Shown piece by piece: positions 1 through 11,134 of a stretch of DNA of 64,000 nucleotides. The position numbers and the translations under genes were made by a program. Under the pieces are notes generated by a model, which was given only the letters and a program-made list of their open reading frames with translations, was not told the DNA's origin and ran no database searches. The stretch covers positions 84,378,490-84,442,489 of the forward strand of contig JAKSZU010000016.1 in NCBI GenBank assembly GCA_026018925.1, given 5' to 3'. This DNA comes from Tupaia tana. Its lineage: Eukaryota; Chordata; Mammalia; Scandentia; Tupaiidae. How positions within the stretch are numbered: position 1 is the first letter of the stretch; the number at the start of each line of letters is the position of its first letter.

Positions 1-1417
1 ACAGCCCCGAGATGGGGGCCTCACAGGTGGCCACTGCGCCAGCCTCACGGCGCTCCCTGGCTGCCCCCAGGCCCCGGCGTGGGCCGTCCTGCTCCTCGGG
101 TCTGCACTGGCAGCTGGGACGGCCACTGCTGGCCATGGCTGGACCCTCTCACAGCCAGTGCCACGCACACCCGCGCCCACCGTGCACAGTGGTCCTGGCC
201 TCCTGGCCATGGAGGCACTGGGCGATGAGAAGAGGGCGGCCTGGAGTGAGGACAGGCAGCTAAGGGGCAGCGGCCGCGCCGGGCAGGGAGTGGGGCAGCA
301 CGGGGTGCCCTGCAGCGTAGCCCCCGCTCAAACCTGGTGAGGCCCTGAGCTTCGGAGGGAAGGCTGGGCCTGCGGGGGACGAGGACCGAGGCGCTGTCGG
401 CCAGCCAGGCGGGCGAGGGCGGTGGGCCGTGGGCGGTGGGCCGTGGCCCGCCCCGCCCTGCTGAGCCTGCACTTTGCTGTGTACACGCCGGCGGCCGGCG
501 GTGCTGTGCGGGCGAGGACTTTCCCCTGCCGATCTATAATTCTCAGAAGAGGAGCTGAGCAGGGCCTGGAAAGGGCTCAAAGCTGCCTGGGGAGGGTGCC
601 CGGCGACCGGGCGGGGCGGGCGGGCCACCAGCCGGTCCTCGCACCTTCACAGCCGCCGCTCGAGCCCGCATCCAGCCCCTTCCAGCACTTCTGTGAGCTC
701 GGAGCTGACCAGAGACTGGTCCTCAGGGACACGGAGGAAGGGACAGGCGAGTGGACCTCAGGGCTGGCGGGGGTGGACGAGCCCCCTCCCCGCTGCACCA
801 TGGCCTGCTGTGGGGTGGCTAGGCGCTTGAGGAGCCTGGGAACAGCATGGGACGAGAGGGGCCACGGGGCCAGGCCGCCCCACCCGCCCGCTCCAGGGGG
901 TGGCCCCGGGGAAAGCAAACACTGGCTCTGGAGGCCCGCCAGGCGTTCCTAGAAGAGGCCCTGGGGGAGGGGCACCGGGCGGACCCCAGCTGACCCCGAG
1001 GTCACAGGAGAGGCCCAGGCTGGACCCAGGAACCCACCTAGGCTGCTAGGAAACCCCCAGGGCTTGCCGGGCAGGTGGGTGGGCGCTGGACAACGGGGCA
1101 GTGCCATGGCCGTCTGCTCAGGTGGGGGCAGGATCAGCCCGGATGCCCGGCTGTAGCAGCCCCTCTAAAGCCATTCCCTGCCCTAGCCTGCAGAGGGGAC
1201 ATGGAGGGGCCCGTGGGCCCTCAGTCATTCACCACGGGCCCTGAGCCCCAGTCACTCGCCTGCACTGACTGTGTCCTGGGAACTGTGACGCCGGCCACCT
1301 GGCACGACAGGGTTAACAGCCAGGCCACGGGCTGGGCTGGGCTGGGGCGGGCCAGCAGTGGGGAAGCCCACAGGGTAGGAGCAGCCAGCAGACGCCCGCG
1401 CCCGCTCTGCACGTGGG
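1..1417. other. IGFALS 5' flank, no gene seen
   Basis: GC-rich flanking DNA upstream of the IGFALS start codon. The short ORFs here do not resemble any protein I know and lack splice or Kozak support. In the human order HAGH would be the next gene to the left, but none of its exons are recognisable here. The only element I can support is the STAT5-type site at 946-954. A GTTAAC motif lies near 1312-1317, about 100 bp upstream of the start codon; it resembles an HNF1 half-site, which would suit a liver gene, but one half-site is weak evidence. Confidence 0.6.
946..954. promoter_or_regulatory. GAS-like STAT5 site (ALSGAS1-type) upstream of IGFALS
   Basis: The palindromic nonamer TTCCTAGAA lies 464 bp upstream of the IGFALS ATG. 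It fits the STAT5 consensus TTCNNNGAA. The rodent Igfals promoter is known to carry a growth-hormone-responsive GAS element (ALSGAS1) of this same sequence at a similar distance, which drives liver transcription through JAK2-STAT5. The sequence match is seen directly; the function is carried over from the rodent gene. Confidence 0.65.
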
Positions 1418-4109
1418 ATGGCCCTGAGGAACGGTGAGGCACTCTGAGCGCCCCTGCCACTTGCCCTGGGGTTGGGGGGGCACAGCTGTACCTGGCTCAG
1501 GAGGTCTCTGTCCCCTCCCCCCAGCCACAGGGAGCCAGGCGCCAGCTCCTGTCCCTCCCGGGTCTCCCCGGGGGTGGGTGGGGTGCGCTCCTGATGCCTG
1601 GCTGCCCAGAGTCTGAGTCAGTCCTCACGGCCCCTCGGGTCACCCTGACCTGAGGGCACGAGCTCTCGGAGGCAGGGACAGAGGCCAGGTGATGGTGCCC
1701 AGTGCCCAGCGGAGGTTTGGGGCCCTGCTGCTGGGGGCTGCTGGCTGGGCCGGGGGCCTGGGTTCCTTGATCTGAGACGCCATCTACCCTGGTAGGTTAA
1801 GGGCCAATTGCCCCAAGACCTGCACCTGGCTACTGCCCGCAGCGCTGGGTCAAAGCCCAGGTGTAGTCCTCACCTGGAGTGGACAGTGGGGCTGCTGGGG
1901 GCGCCCGTCTCACTACCCAGCCTTCTGTGGCAAGTGTACACCTCGCCCTGCCTTCTCAGAATATTCTGGAAATGGCCAGACCTTGGCCAGTGGTGAGGTT
2001 CCCTCCCTCTCTCCCACGCCAACGTGGCAGGCTGGCCTGGCTCGAGCTGCTTGGGGGATACAGACGGCCGCACGGCCGGAGGCCAGGGTCCAGGCTGCTC
2101 GTGCCACCCAGCAAAGCCGGGAGTGGCAGGGGGCCCTGGTGTGTACGCTGGCTTCTGCGCGACCCGGCCGTCCTGCCGGCTTTGCCTCGTGTGTGTTGGG
2201 GTGACCACACGCCTCAGCTCACTCGTGGGCTCCTGCTCTGGCTGAGGCCTGGGAGCATCCCATGCCCTCGGACAGAGCAGAGCACCAAGGTGCAGCTCCT
2301 TTCCCCGCAGGAGGCCCGGCCCTGGTGGCGCTGCTGGTCTCCTGGGCAGCGCTGGGCGCCTGCAGCCCGGGAGGAGTGGAGCCCGGGGTGCCGGGGGACG
2401 CCGAGGGCCCCCCGTGCCCGGTTGCCTGCGTCTGCAGTTATGACGATGACACGGAAGAGCTCGACGTCTTCTGCAGCTCCAGGAACCTCACGCGGCTGCC
2501 CGACGGCATTCCGGGGGGCACCAGGGCTCTGTGGCTGGACGGGAACCACCTCTCCTCCATCCCCCCGGCAGCCTTCCGGAACCTGTCCGGCCTGGAGTTC
2601 CTCAACCTGCAGGACAGCCAGCTGGGCAGCCTGGCACCGCAGGCTCTCCTGGGCCTGCAGACGCTGCACCACCTGCACCTGGAGCGGAACCGGCTGCTGA
2701 GCCTGGCGGCCGGCACGTTCGCGCACACGCCGGGCCTGGCCTCGCTCAGCCTCAACAACAACCTCCTGGGCCGGGTGGAGGAGGGCCTCTTCCAGGGCCT
2801 GGGCCAGCTCTGGGACCTCAACCTCGGCTGGAACAGCCTGGTGGTGCTCCCCGACACGGCCTTCCAGGGCCTGGCTGAGCTACGCGAGCTGGTGCTGGCC
2901 GGCAACAAGCTGGCCTACCTGCAGCCGGCACTCTTCCGCGGCCTGGGCGAGCTGCGCCAGCTGGACCTGAGCGGGAACGCGCTGCGCGGCGTCAAGGCCG
3001 GCGTCTTCACGCAGCTGCCCCGGCTGCAGAAGCTGCTGCTGCATCGCAACCTCATTGGTGCTGTGGCCCCGGGCGCCTTCCTGGGCATGCGGGCCCTGCG
3101 CTGGCTTGACCTGTCGCACAACCGCGTGGCCGGCCTCCCGGAGGACACCTTCCCAGGCCTGCTGGGCCTGCACGTGCTGCGCCTGGCACACAATGCCATC
3201 ACCAGCTTGCGGCCCCGCACCTTCAAGGACCTGCATTTCCTGGAAGAGCTGCAGCTTGGCCACAACCGCCTCCAGCTGCTGGCAGAGAAGACCTTCGAGG
3301 GCCTGGGCCGGCTGGAGGTGCTGGCGCTCAACGACAACCGCATCCAGGAGGTCCAGGCCGGCGCCTTCCTGGGCCTCCCCAACACGGCGGTCCTGAACCT
3401 CTCCGGGAACTGCCTGCGGACCTTGCCGGAGCAGGCGTTCCAGGGCCTGGCCAAGCTGCACAGCCTGCACCTGGAGGGCAGCTGTCTGGGCCGCCTGCGC
3501 CCGCACACCTTCGCCGGCCTCACGGGGCTGCGCAGGCTCTTCCTCAAGGGCAGCGGCGTCCTGGGCATGGCCGAGCAGAGCCTGTGGGGGCTGCCGGAGC
3601 TGCAGGAGCTCGACCTCACCGCCAACCAGCTCACGCACCTGCCCAGCCGCCTCTTCCAGGGCCTCGGCAAGCTCGAGTACCTGCTGCTGTCCCGCAACCA
3701 GCTGGCAGAGCTGCCTGCCGACGCCCTGCGCCCGCTGCAGCGGGCCTTCTGGCTGGACGTCTCGCACAACCGCCTGCGGGCGCTGGCCCCCGGCCTCTTC
3801 TCACCGCTGGGCCGGCTGCGCTACCTCAGCCTCAGGAACAACTCGCTGCAGAGCTTCGAGCCGCAGTCCCCGGGCCTGGAGCGCCTGTGGCTGGACGGCA
3901 ACCCCTGGGACTGCCGCTGCCCCCTCAGAGCGCTGCGGGACTTCGCCCTGCACAACCCCAGCGTCGTCCCCCGCTTCGTCCAGGCCGTCACCGAGGGGGA
4001 CGACAGCCAGCCCCCCGTGCACACCTACAACGTCACCTGCGCCGGCCCGCCTGGCGTCGCGGGCCTTGATCTGCGGGACGTGGGGGAGGCCCACTTTGCT
4101 CACTGCTGA
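1418..4109 (+). CDS. IGFALS: IGF-binding protein acid-labile subunit
   Basis: Secreted liver glycoprotein that binds IGF-I/II plus IGFBP-3 or -5 to form the 150-kDa serum complex, prolonging IGF half-life. Coding exons are 1418-1433 (reads MALRN plus one base, donor GTGAGG) and 2311-4109 (acceptor after CCCCGCAG). The joined frame gives 604 residues; human has 605. The tiny first coding exon is typical of this gene. Residues 1 to about 24 form a signal peptide with a [11 protein letters not shown] core. A Cys-rich LRR N-cap ([10 protein letters not shown]) follows, then about 19-20 leucine-rich repeats of the 24-residue LxxLxLxxNxL type, and a C-terminal cap with NPWDCRCPL and a terminal Cys. 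N-glycosylation sequons include NLT, NLS, NNS and NVT. Its 3' end faces NUBP2. Confidence 0.97.
1434..2310 (+). other. IGFALS intron 1
   Basis: Phase-1 intron of 877 bp between the 16-nt first coding exon and the main exon. The donor is GTGAGG and the acceptor TTTCCCCGCAG. It is GC-rich with no repeat family and no ORF resembling a known protein. The position of this intron within codon 6 matches the human gene. Confidence 0.85.
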
Positions 4110-4218
4110 CCTGGCTTCGAGCCTCAGGCTCTGCCCAGCGACGTGGCCCTGCAGTCGGGGCGGCCCTCACCATCCCTGGAGGGACAGGCCGGTCGCTGCC
4201 CCAGGCCGTCTCCTCGCT

Positions 4219-4234
4219 GGGGGGGGGGGGGGGG
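4219..4234 (+). repeat. Poly-G run in IGFALS 3' UTR
   Basis: Sixteen consecutive G bases about 110 nt after the IGFALS stop codon. Runs of this length are length-unstable and prone to sequencing error. Nothing else is notable here. Confidence 0.85.
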
Positions 4235-4300
4235 CAGCACGGACACAGTGTGCTGCTCGCAGGCCACCAGGAGGGATGGCAGTCCTCCCAGCTGTCACCG

Positions 4301-4306
4301 ATTAAA
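4301..4306 (+). terminator. IGFALS poly(A) signal (ATTAAA)
   Basis: ATTAAA hexamer about 190 nt after the stop codon. It is the only canonical or near-canonical signal in the short 3' UTR, so cleavage is expected around 4320-4335. Confidence 0.7.
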
Positions 4307-4335
4307 GGTACTGACGAACTCGGCGTGACCTTGAG

Positions 4336-5002
4336 TTAAACCCGGGCACGGGGGAGGCGCTGCCTGGGTGCCCCTCCCCAGCCCACGCCTGGAGCCCGTC
4401 TCAGTCCGCGCATGCCCCATGCCCCACTTGTCTCCTGGCTCAGCCCAGACTCCCGTACCCGTGTCCTCTCAGTCCTCAGGGCTGTCCCATGCCCACGACA
4501 CCCGCCTTGTACCTGAGGAGCAACAGGCACCACTTGGGTCTTCCCAGAGACCCCGCATCTGTCCCCTCCAGGGCGTCCTTGGAGGCACCTGGTCCTGGCA
4601 GCCAGAGCAGGGCCGAGGCAGTGGCTGCCGGGTGCGGCGCGGTCAGTGTGGGGCCAGGCGTCTGCAGGAGCCGGCCGGTGTAGCCCCAGTGGGAGTGGCC
4701 CCGCAGTCCCTGTGCTCCCCGGAGTCCCCAGGACTTCTTGGGGACAGGTGAGGACGGAGTCCCCGGCTTCCCAGCTCACCTTGAACCTTGCCTTTCTCGG
4801 TCCCAGGGCCCCGGCCCCAGCCCCCACGGTGCGCCCCAGGAGTGGCTGGGCGACCAGGGCGTAGCACCCCCACTCTAGTCCCCACAAGGAGATGCACCCA
4901 TGCCTCCCGGGTTTCCCAGGGCCTGACAGCAGTGGGGCGGGCACTGCGGGGCCACAAGCCAGGACGTGCGGTCGTGAGCAAGACTCGGGCGCCGTGGGCC
5001 CA
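4336..5002. other. IGFALS-NUBP2 intergenic spacer
   Basis: About 670 bp between the two converging 3' ends. It is GC-rich with no SINE and no recognisable exon. ORFs on both strands are short and unlike known proteins. I see nothing functional in it. Confidence 0.6.
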
Positions 5003-5008
5003 TTTAAT
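5003..5008 (-). terminator. NUBP2 poly(A) signal (ATTAAA)
   Basis: TTTAAT on the plus strand reads ATTAAA on the minus strand, about 345 nt downstream of the NUBP2 stop codon. No better hexamer lies between it and the stop. This implies a 3' UTR of roughly 350-370 nt. Confidence 0.6.
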
Positions 5009-5351
5009 GGTGCTTCCTCGAAAGTTGCAAGACGTGCCCGAGGTCAGCCTGCCACCTCCTGGGCTGCCCCCGAGCAGGCAACTACCCAGCTACTCAATGA
5101 CCCCGGGTTGCAGGTGGCTCCTCTCCCACGGCCGAGTGAGTGCGCTGTGTAAGCAGTGTGGCCTTGGCGCTCGGTGGCAGCTGGCCGTCAGGGACACAGA
5201 CTGCTGCCACCCCAAGGCCACGCGCCACGGTGAGCGCAGGGCCATGGCACCGGGCAAAGCCGGGCTCAGCAGGTCCAGCTGGGGTGCCACCAGCGCCCCA
5301 GGGCAGGGCCAAGGACCCAGGGCCCACGTGGCAGCTGCGCGCCGGCCTCGG

Positions 5352-8300
5352 TCAGGGGGGTGGGGCAGGCGTGCTGTCTAGAATCTTCTGGGCAATGGAG
5401 GTGAGCGCAGGGAACGCGGCGCTCCGGGGGAACTCCTGCATGAAGTCGCGGCCCTCCTCCAGGCTCTGCGTGAGCACGGGGTCCAGGGGCACAGCACCTG
5501 CAGACAACGGGGGCCGGGGAAGCCGGTGTCGTGGGTGGCACAGCCACCGTGCAGGCCTGGGGCTTGGCCAGAGCGACAGCCTTGTGCCCAGCTCCCTCCC
5601 GGTGCTCCCAGGAGACCAGCTGAGCACCCAGCACAGAGGCTGGCGCCTTCCGACAGGTGTCCCTAGGACACAGGCCAGCAGGACCGTCCCACCCTCTCAC
5701 CTCAGGGCTCCTCAAAACCAACCTGCTCGTTTGGTGACCGTTTCGCTAGAGGTTGGCTGAGCTAGGCATGGAGGGAAGTGGCTCTTGAACCCCCGGCAGA
5801 CAGATCCCTGGACTCACCCAAGAAGGGGACGCCGGAGTGCCGGGCCAGCTCCTCCCCGCCGCCCCTGGAGAAGACGTTGGTGCACTCCTAGGAGACAGGG
5901 TGAGGGCTGGCTGCGGGTAGGGAGCAGCCTCTGCGGGGCACTAGCCAAGCCTGGGTGACTGCCCCTCGCGGCCCGCCCGCCGCTGCCCTCTCCCGTGGCT
6001 CACCGCACAGTGCGGGCAGGCAAAGCCGCTCATGTTCTCCACGACCCCGAGCACCCGCAGCCCTGTCTTCCTGCAGAAGGTCAGCTCCCGCCGCACGTCA
6101 CCCACACACACCGCCTGGGGGGGGGGCCGACGCGACGGGTCAGGGGGCACAGCCAGCACTATGCACCAAGCGGGGCGATGGTGTGGCTGCCGGGTACCTG
6201 CGGGGTGGTGACCACCAGGGCCCCCAGGGGCCTGTAGGGGCGCAGGGCCTCCACAGCTGCGATGTGCTCGTCAGAGGTCCCCGGGGGCGTGTCCACGACC
6301 AGGTAGTCCAGCTCCCCCCAGGCCACGTCGGACACAAACTGCTTGATGAGTGCTGCAGAGACCAGGGTGTTCAGGGTTGGGGGTGCCTGGGCGCCAGGCA
6401 GACCGGGAGCCCCAGGAAGGGCCCAGGGCCGAGTGGGGGTGGACTGCGGCACTGGGGTCCTAAGCGGGTGCTGTCTCTATCTCTGTCACTTACAGAAAAG
6501 ACTAACTTAAAAGAGAAAAAGGAGGACCAGCAGTTGGCAGTTGGCGTAATGGCTATGTCGCTGGACTACCACGTAGTTGACTGTGGTTCAAGTCCTGGAC
6601 CCAGTGGCTTAGACTCAAGCCGGCGCGTGTGCGTGCGTGCCCAAGATCCTGAGAGGAGAATGGAGGAGAAGGGATTGCTGTGTGGCCATCCCCCCTGGGG
6701 GGTGATTTCTTGCTCTCTGTCTCTGTCTGGCAAACGCATGTGCCCTATAGCAGAAACCTCTTCAAAAAAAAAAAAAAGAGAGAAAGGGCCTGAGGTAGGT
6801 AGGCGGGGCCTGAGGTAGGTAGGCGGGGCCTGAGGTAGGTAGGCGGGGCCTGAGGTAGGTAGGCGGGGCCTGAGGTAGGTAGGCGGGGCCGCAGCATCCC
6901 ATCACACTCGTCCCGGCCGAGTAGCACAGGGACAGGCAGGAGGCTGCGCCAGCCCCGCACCCATGGGTGCCCTTCCTGCCAGCTGCTGCACCCCTCAGCC
7001 TGCAGAGGCCCCGGCTCAGCACGTGGAGCTTTGGGACACTCAGGTGCTCCGTCTGGGGCAGACGGATGTGGCCGGGTACGTGGGCCACAAGCTGCCAGCA
7101 CCAACCGGCTCCCTCCCTCACGGGGGTGGCGAGGCAGGAGAGGAGAGTGCCGCCCACAGCCCTGGACTCCACAGCCCAGCCTCAGCCCCTGCACGAGCAA
7201 CCCCACAGGCCATGGCCTCTGGTCCCTGCGAGCCAAGGGTGCAGGTCTGAGCAGACCCCACCCTTTCTGACCAGGGAGGCCACCTGCCCACCCTGCCACC
7301 TGGCTGCTCGCACGAGTAGCGGGGCCGTGCCTGCGGGAGCCCGTCCTCAATCAGACAGGGTGGCCCTTCTGACAGACGGCGGCCTGGGCCCCTCCGAGGC
7401 CCGCGGAGCGCCCGCCTGTCCTCACCGCTCTTCTTGGGGCCCCTCCACACCACAGCGTCGTCTGGCCGCTCCAGCAGGAAGCCCACAGACATGAGGGCGA
7501 TGCTCTGCTCCTGGTCCAGGAAGACAGGCACCCAGCCGCTGTCGCACTGGTGCACGGCCCTGCCCTTCGCCTGCAGCATGTGGGGGATGCTGGGCCCACA
7601 CAGGTCCACGTCGAGGATTCCCACCTGCCAGCACCAAGATGCCCGAGGGCAGGTCCATGAGGCAACGGGAACCTGCGGCCTGCGCTCCGGGCGAGGCAGA
7701 CACTCACATCCATGCACCTGGGCAGTGGGCGTAGGCCACAGGGCGGAGGGGCGGCCTCACCTTCTTGCCCGCGTGGCGCAGGGCCAGAGCCAGCTCGGTG
7801 CAGAGGGTGCTCTTCCCAACGCCTCCCTTCCCCGAGAGGACGAGGAGGATATGCTGGATGGCAGCCAGGTTTCCAGGCCCTGGTCGGAGACGGGGAGGTC
7901 AGCCGCCCCGAGCCCCACGCACACTCACCTCCTCGCTCAGGACCACCCCCCCACAGCCCCGCTCTCACAGCAGTGGCTAATGGCCAGGTGTGGCCACGAC
8001 CCCCGGCCAGCTCTGACATGAGGCTGGTGAAGCAGAAAGCCCACACTGCTCCCGGGCCTGCCGTGTGTCCACGTGGGCGTGACTGTGTCCCAGGGCTTGT
8101 ACACACGGGTGACATGTACCCCGACTCACAGGGTGCCCTCACCCTTACACTCAAGTGCAGCGCACCTGCCACTGCCCCGGGGTCGGGGGAAGCAGGCCAT
8201 GGCCAGGCCTGGTGCGTCTGGGCTGCCCCGGGCCACTCTCACCCAGGCCAGGCACGCCCAAAGAAAGCCGAGTGAGGCTGTCCCCACTTCACGCTGCGCA

Positions 8301-8941
8301 GAGAAGAGCGGACCCACCTGGCCAACCAGATCCAGGTCCTGGCCAGCGGGGCTGGCAGGGCACACCAGGCATGTCCGCACGCCCCCGGACTCTGAGGGGT
8401 GAGGAGCTGAGGGAGGTGACGTGTGACCAGGCCTGCTGCCCAGTGCCTCTGACACACGTCTACAGGCGGTGCGGCGTGGGTGCTCTCTGGAGGCAGGCAG
8501 CCAGGCAGAAGGCGAGGAGTCCTCTCCTGGGAGAAGAGCTCACGGCCCCTCCCTCCATTCTCTCAGGGTCTCCACACATGCCCAGAGTGCATTTTAAGCT
8601 GCTGGGTCTGGGGCTGAACAGTGCAGTAGGCCATGTGGGACCCAGCCACCCTGACCACTGTACCACCAACCGATCATCTTTCAAAAACGACATATTAAAA
8701 AACAGTGGGGCCGGACCAGCAGAGGGCATAATCATTATGTCTCTGGACTCCCAAGTAGTCAACTGTGTTTTGAATCCCAGACCTGGTGGCTTAAAACTCA
8801 CGCTGTGGGGACCAGCAGGTGGCATGGTGGTTAAGGCGCTGGATACTCCCACATGGCCGACCGGGGTTTGAGTCCTGAATCTGGTGGCTTGCTTTCTCAC
8901 TTCCTCTCTCTCTCACTCTCACCCTCTGTCTTTCACTGGTC

Positions 8942-8983
<42 letters not shown>

Positions 8984-9009
8984 ATGAATAAATAAAAAAT
9001 AAAATAAAT

Positions 9010-9040
<31 letters not shown>

Positions 9041-10627
9041 CTCACGCTGTGTGTGCGCATGCGTGCCTGCCCAAAATCCCAACAGGAGAATGGAAGAGAA
9101 GGGATTGCGGCATGGCCATCCCCGAGGGGGTGATTTCTTGCTTTCTGTCTCTTATCTGGTGAGTGCATGCACCCTATAGCAAAAATCTCTCTTAAAAAAA
9201 AAAAAAAGTAAATAAATTGTGGGATTTGGGGCACTTGTGTGCGCATGCTCAAAAATCTAGAAAAGGAAGGAGAAATAGGTGACCACTCCCTTACTTTCAC
9301 CCCCCCCCCCCAGTGTATGAGCCCTCAGGCAAATTTGGCATGGAAAAAAAAGCTGTTACTGAAGTCCATTCAGCATGGAAAGGCACTGGGCTGCAGGGGG
9401 AGGCCCCGCTGGGCCAGCTTCTGGCCGGCACACCTGCTGGGCAGCGCAGCCAGGCTGAATTCCGACTCCTCGCTGGTAGAAGAGGGTTGTTCCAGTGGCC
9501 TGGGAACACCATGCACGGCCCCAGTGCTGTCAGCAGATACTTCCCAGAGGGCCATCCCGGTCAGCCCCCAAACCAACCAAGGAAGTCTGCCCACCCAGCA
9601 TTCGCCCAGGGCCTTCTGCACACGAGTGGAGAAGCCGGAAAGGCAGAACAGAACCCCCACGGGGGAATCCGGGGCGTCCTCACATCGCACCGGGCCTTGA
9701 TGGGAAAGGAACTACAGCCCTGCACGTGCATAATGCCTGTGAGCTGGGGTTGTCGCGGTCACACGGAGGTCGTCAGGCCTTCTGAACTCTGACTGCATTT
9801 TCTACCCCACTTTAAAAAGGAAAGCTTCCATCAACTTCAACGCCATTCTCCTCGCCTCAGCAGATCTGCTCTTATCGGGAGAACCAGTACCCATGTCACC
9901 TCTGATTCGGATCCAAGCTGCGATGTGTAACCTAGACCGCCGATCGGGGGCATTGGCCCTGACGCCAGCCCGAGGGCTGTCCCACACCGGCAGGCGCTGC
10001 TCACAGGGCGGTCTGCGGCCTCGCTACACCGCTCTGCCCCGCAGGACTTCCACTTTGCTAAGGCTGCACAGCTAGAGCGGCTGCCGGGTGACCGGGGCGG
10101 CGGGGTGCCCACGGCCGACTGTGTGGTGTGCATCCTGCACCTGGTACCCTGGCGCCCCAGAGGGGAAAGGAGAAGTGACTGCGGGTGGCCATCACCCCTG
10201 GGGAGCTTTCTCCCTCGCCCCCAACCGCGTCCAGCCAGCGTGCGCTAGTAAAGTTATAAATATAAAAGAGGCTAGAACCAAGAACACGTGATAATATGAG
10301 TGTCAAGTCCTGCTCAAAACTCGAATCCAATCAAACACCCGCAGCGAAGACCTCGGTGCAATCCCGGCATCTCCGCCTGTTCTTAAGGACGCCCAACACC
10401 TGCGACCACACGGGGGCCTGCGCCGGGACGTCACGCCGCGCGCACGCATGCGCTCTCGGCGCACTGACGGCACACGCCCGGCTCGCCTGACACCCCCCCC
10501 CCACCCCCCGGCCAGAGGACGCACCCTGCAGCCCTGCGGGGCCGCCCAGGGCCAGGCAGGCCACGGCGCGCCCGGGTGAGGAGGACGCCGCGTCCACCGC
10601 ACACTCACCCGCCGCCGTCGCCTCCAT
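5352..10627 (-). CDS. NUBP2: Cytosolic Fe-S cluster assembly factor NUBP2 (CFD1)
   Basis: P-loop scaffold NTPase which, with NUBP1, builds 4Fe-4S clusters for cytosolic and nuclear proteins. Seven coding exons (minus strand): 10609-10627, 7761-7879, 7426-7624, 6198-6352, 6004-6114, 5818-5887, 5352-5497. Phases chain exactly to 272 residues; human has 271. The deviant Walker A motif GKGGVGKS is at residues 23-30. The switch-like [10 protein letters not shown] and the C-terminal CPHC (Cys197 and Cys200), which ligates the bridging cluster, are both intact. The start codon lies in a CpG island shared with SPSB3. Intron 1 is about 2.7 kb and holds a nested SINE pair. Intron 4 (6115-6197) ends in a run of about ten C bases just before the CAG acceptor. 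Confidence 0.97.
6522..6777 (+). repeat. tRNA-derived SINE, long type (A)
   Basis: Copy in NUBP2 intron 3 (6353-7425), opposite to the gene. The head reads like a tRNA-derived pol III promoter with a B-box-like GGTTCAAGTCC. The body carries AGGAGAATGGAGGAGAAGGG and a pyrimidine-rich stretch. The copy ends in CCCTATAGCAGAAA and a 13-A tail. Many relatives of this element occur across the window, so the consensus is clear even though I cannot name the family. Confidence 0.85.
6787..6890 (+). repeat. 20-bp tandem repeat, five copies
   Basis: Five near-perfect copies of GGCCTGAGGTAGGTAGGCGG, period 20, directly after the poly(A) tail of the neighbouring SINE in NUBP2 intron 3. The near identity of the copies points to a recent expansion, and the copy number is probably polymorphic. 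Confidence 0.95.
8707..9206 (+). repeat. Type A SINE split by a nested type B SINE
   Basis: A long-type SINE begins near 8707 (GGGGCCGGACCAGCAG), breaks off at 8807 and resumes at 9052 with its GTGTGCGCATGCG middle, ending in CCCTATAGCAAAAATC and poly(A) at 9206. The break holds a complete short-type SINE at 8808-9036. The duplicated target AAAACTCACGCTGTG flanks the insertion at 8793-8807 and 9037-9051. Located in NUBP2 intron 1. Confidence 0.92.
8808..9036 (+). mobile_element. tRNA-derived SINE, short type (B), intact
   Basis: Starts GGGACCAGCAGGTGGCATGG and includes the B-box-like GGTTTGAGTCC. Unlike type A it then runs straight into a pyrimidine-rich stretch (TTGCTTTCTCACTTCC), TGGTCAAATTAAAA and a very long A-rich tail of over 80 bases. 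A perfect 15-bp target-site duplication and the long tail indicate a young insertion. Confidence 0.9.
9207..10400. other. Distal part of NUBP2 intron 1, no gene
   Basis: Single-copy intronic sequence between the nested SINE pair and the CpG island. Short ORFs are present on both strands, but none resembles a known protein family and none has splice-site support. I see nothing functional in it until the CpG-rich stretch begins near 10400. Confidence 0.55.
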
Positions 10628-11134
10628 GCCGCCGCTGGCACGCCTCACGCTTCCGCCACTTCCGCCCGCGGACTGGGCACCGTCACGCGGTAGAGTGAAG
10701 AACTTTTGAGCCAATGGGCAGTGCAGGCCCGCCCCCGGCTCCTCCTCATAGGCCTAATGCCGCTCCCCAGCCAATCAGGTCTCCTGAGGGCGTTCCCTAG
10801 CAAGGGCCTCACGTCCCCGCGTACACGGCGTCGTCGATGAACCCACTTTGTGTCCACGTCCGCACGGAGGACAGTCTTCCGCCCTCACCCTGCGCCCAAT
10901 GGACGCGCCAGCCTCCTTGAGAGGCCGCCAATGAGGACATCGGGGTAGGATCGACAGTCCCGGCAACCTCTCGGCAGCGGCCGTGGCTCCCGAGGCCCGC
11001 CCCACGCCCGAAGTCCTGAGCCGGGCGCGCCCGCCTCCGGCACCTGAGCCAATGCGTCGCGGGGGCGGGGATTGTTTACGTCCCGCACGGAGCGGAAAGT
11101 GGGTCAGGGCGGCCGCGGAGCGCGGCTCCTGCAG
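10400..11134. promoter_or_regulatory. Shared CpG-island promoter of NUBP2 and SPSB3, with SPSB3 exon 1
   Basis: About 500 bp separate the NUBP2 ATG from the predicted end of noncoding SPSB3 exon 1 (11134, donor GTGAGC). Five CCAAT boxes lie at 10711, 10771, 10896, 10928 and 11049, all in the plus orientation, typical of NF-Y-driven TATA-less promoters. Two ETS/GABP-like CTTCCGC sites sit just upstream of the NUBP2 start (about 10649-10664). A CRE-like GACGTCAC (10427-10434) and an NRF1-like CGCATGCGC (10445-10453) sit just inside NUBP2 intron 1. Motifs are seen directly; their activity is inferred. Confidence 0.75.

Noticed and set aside
1-900. HAGH exons expected left of IGFALS
   Set aside because: No hydroxyacylglutathione hydrolase motif was found in any frame. 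The gene probably lies outside the window.
2880-3769. Antisense ORFs of 284-295 codons opposite IGFALS
   Set aside because: GC-rich third positions in the LRR exon leave the antisense frames open. The products are low-complexity Gln/Arg/Ser-rich shadows.
6787-6890. let-7-like seed TGAGGTAG in each 20-bp unit
   Set aside because: Only eight bases match, the rest of let-7 and the hairpin arm are absent, and the match repeats because the unit repeats.
8808-8880. Possible tRNA genes at SINE heads
   Set aside because: A and B boxes are present but no cloverleaf with acceptor stem forms. The heads belong to dispersed SINE copies with A tails.
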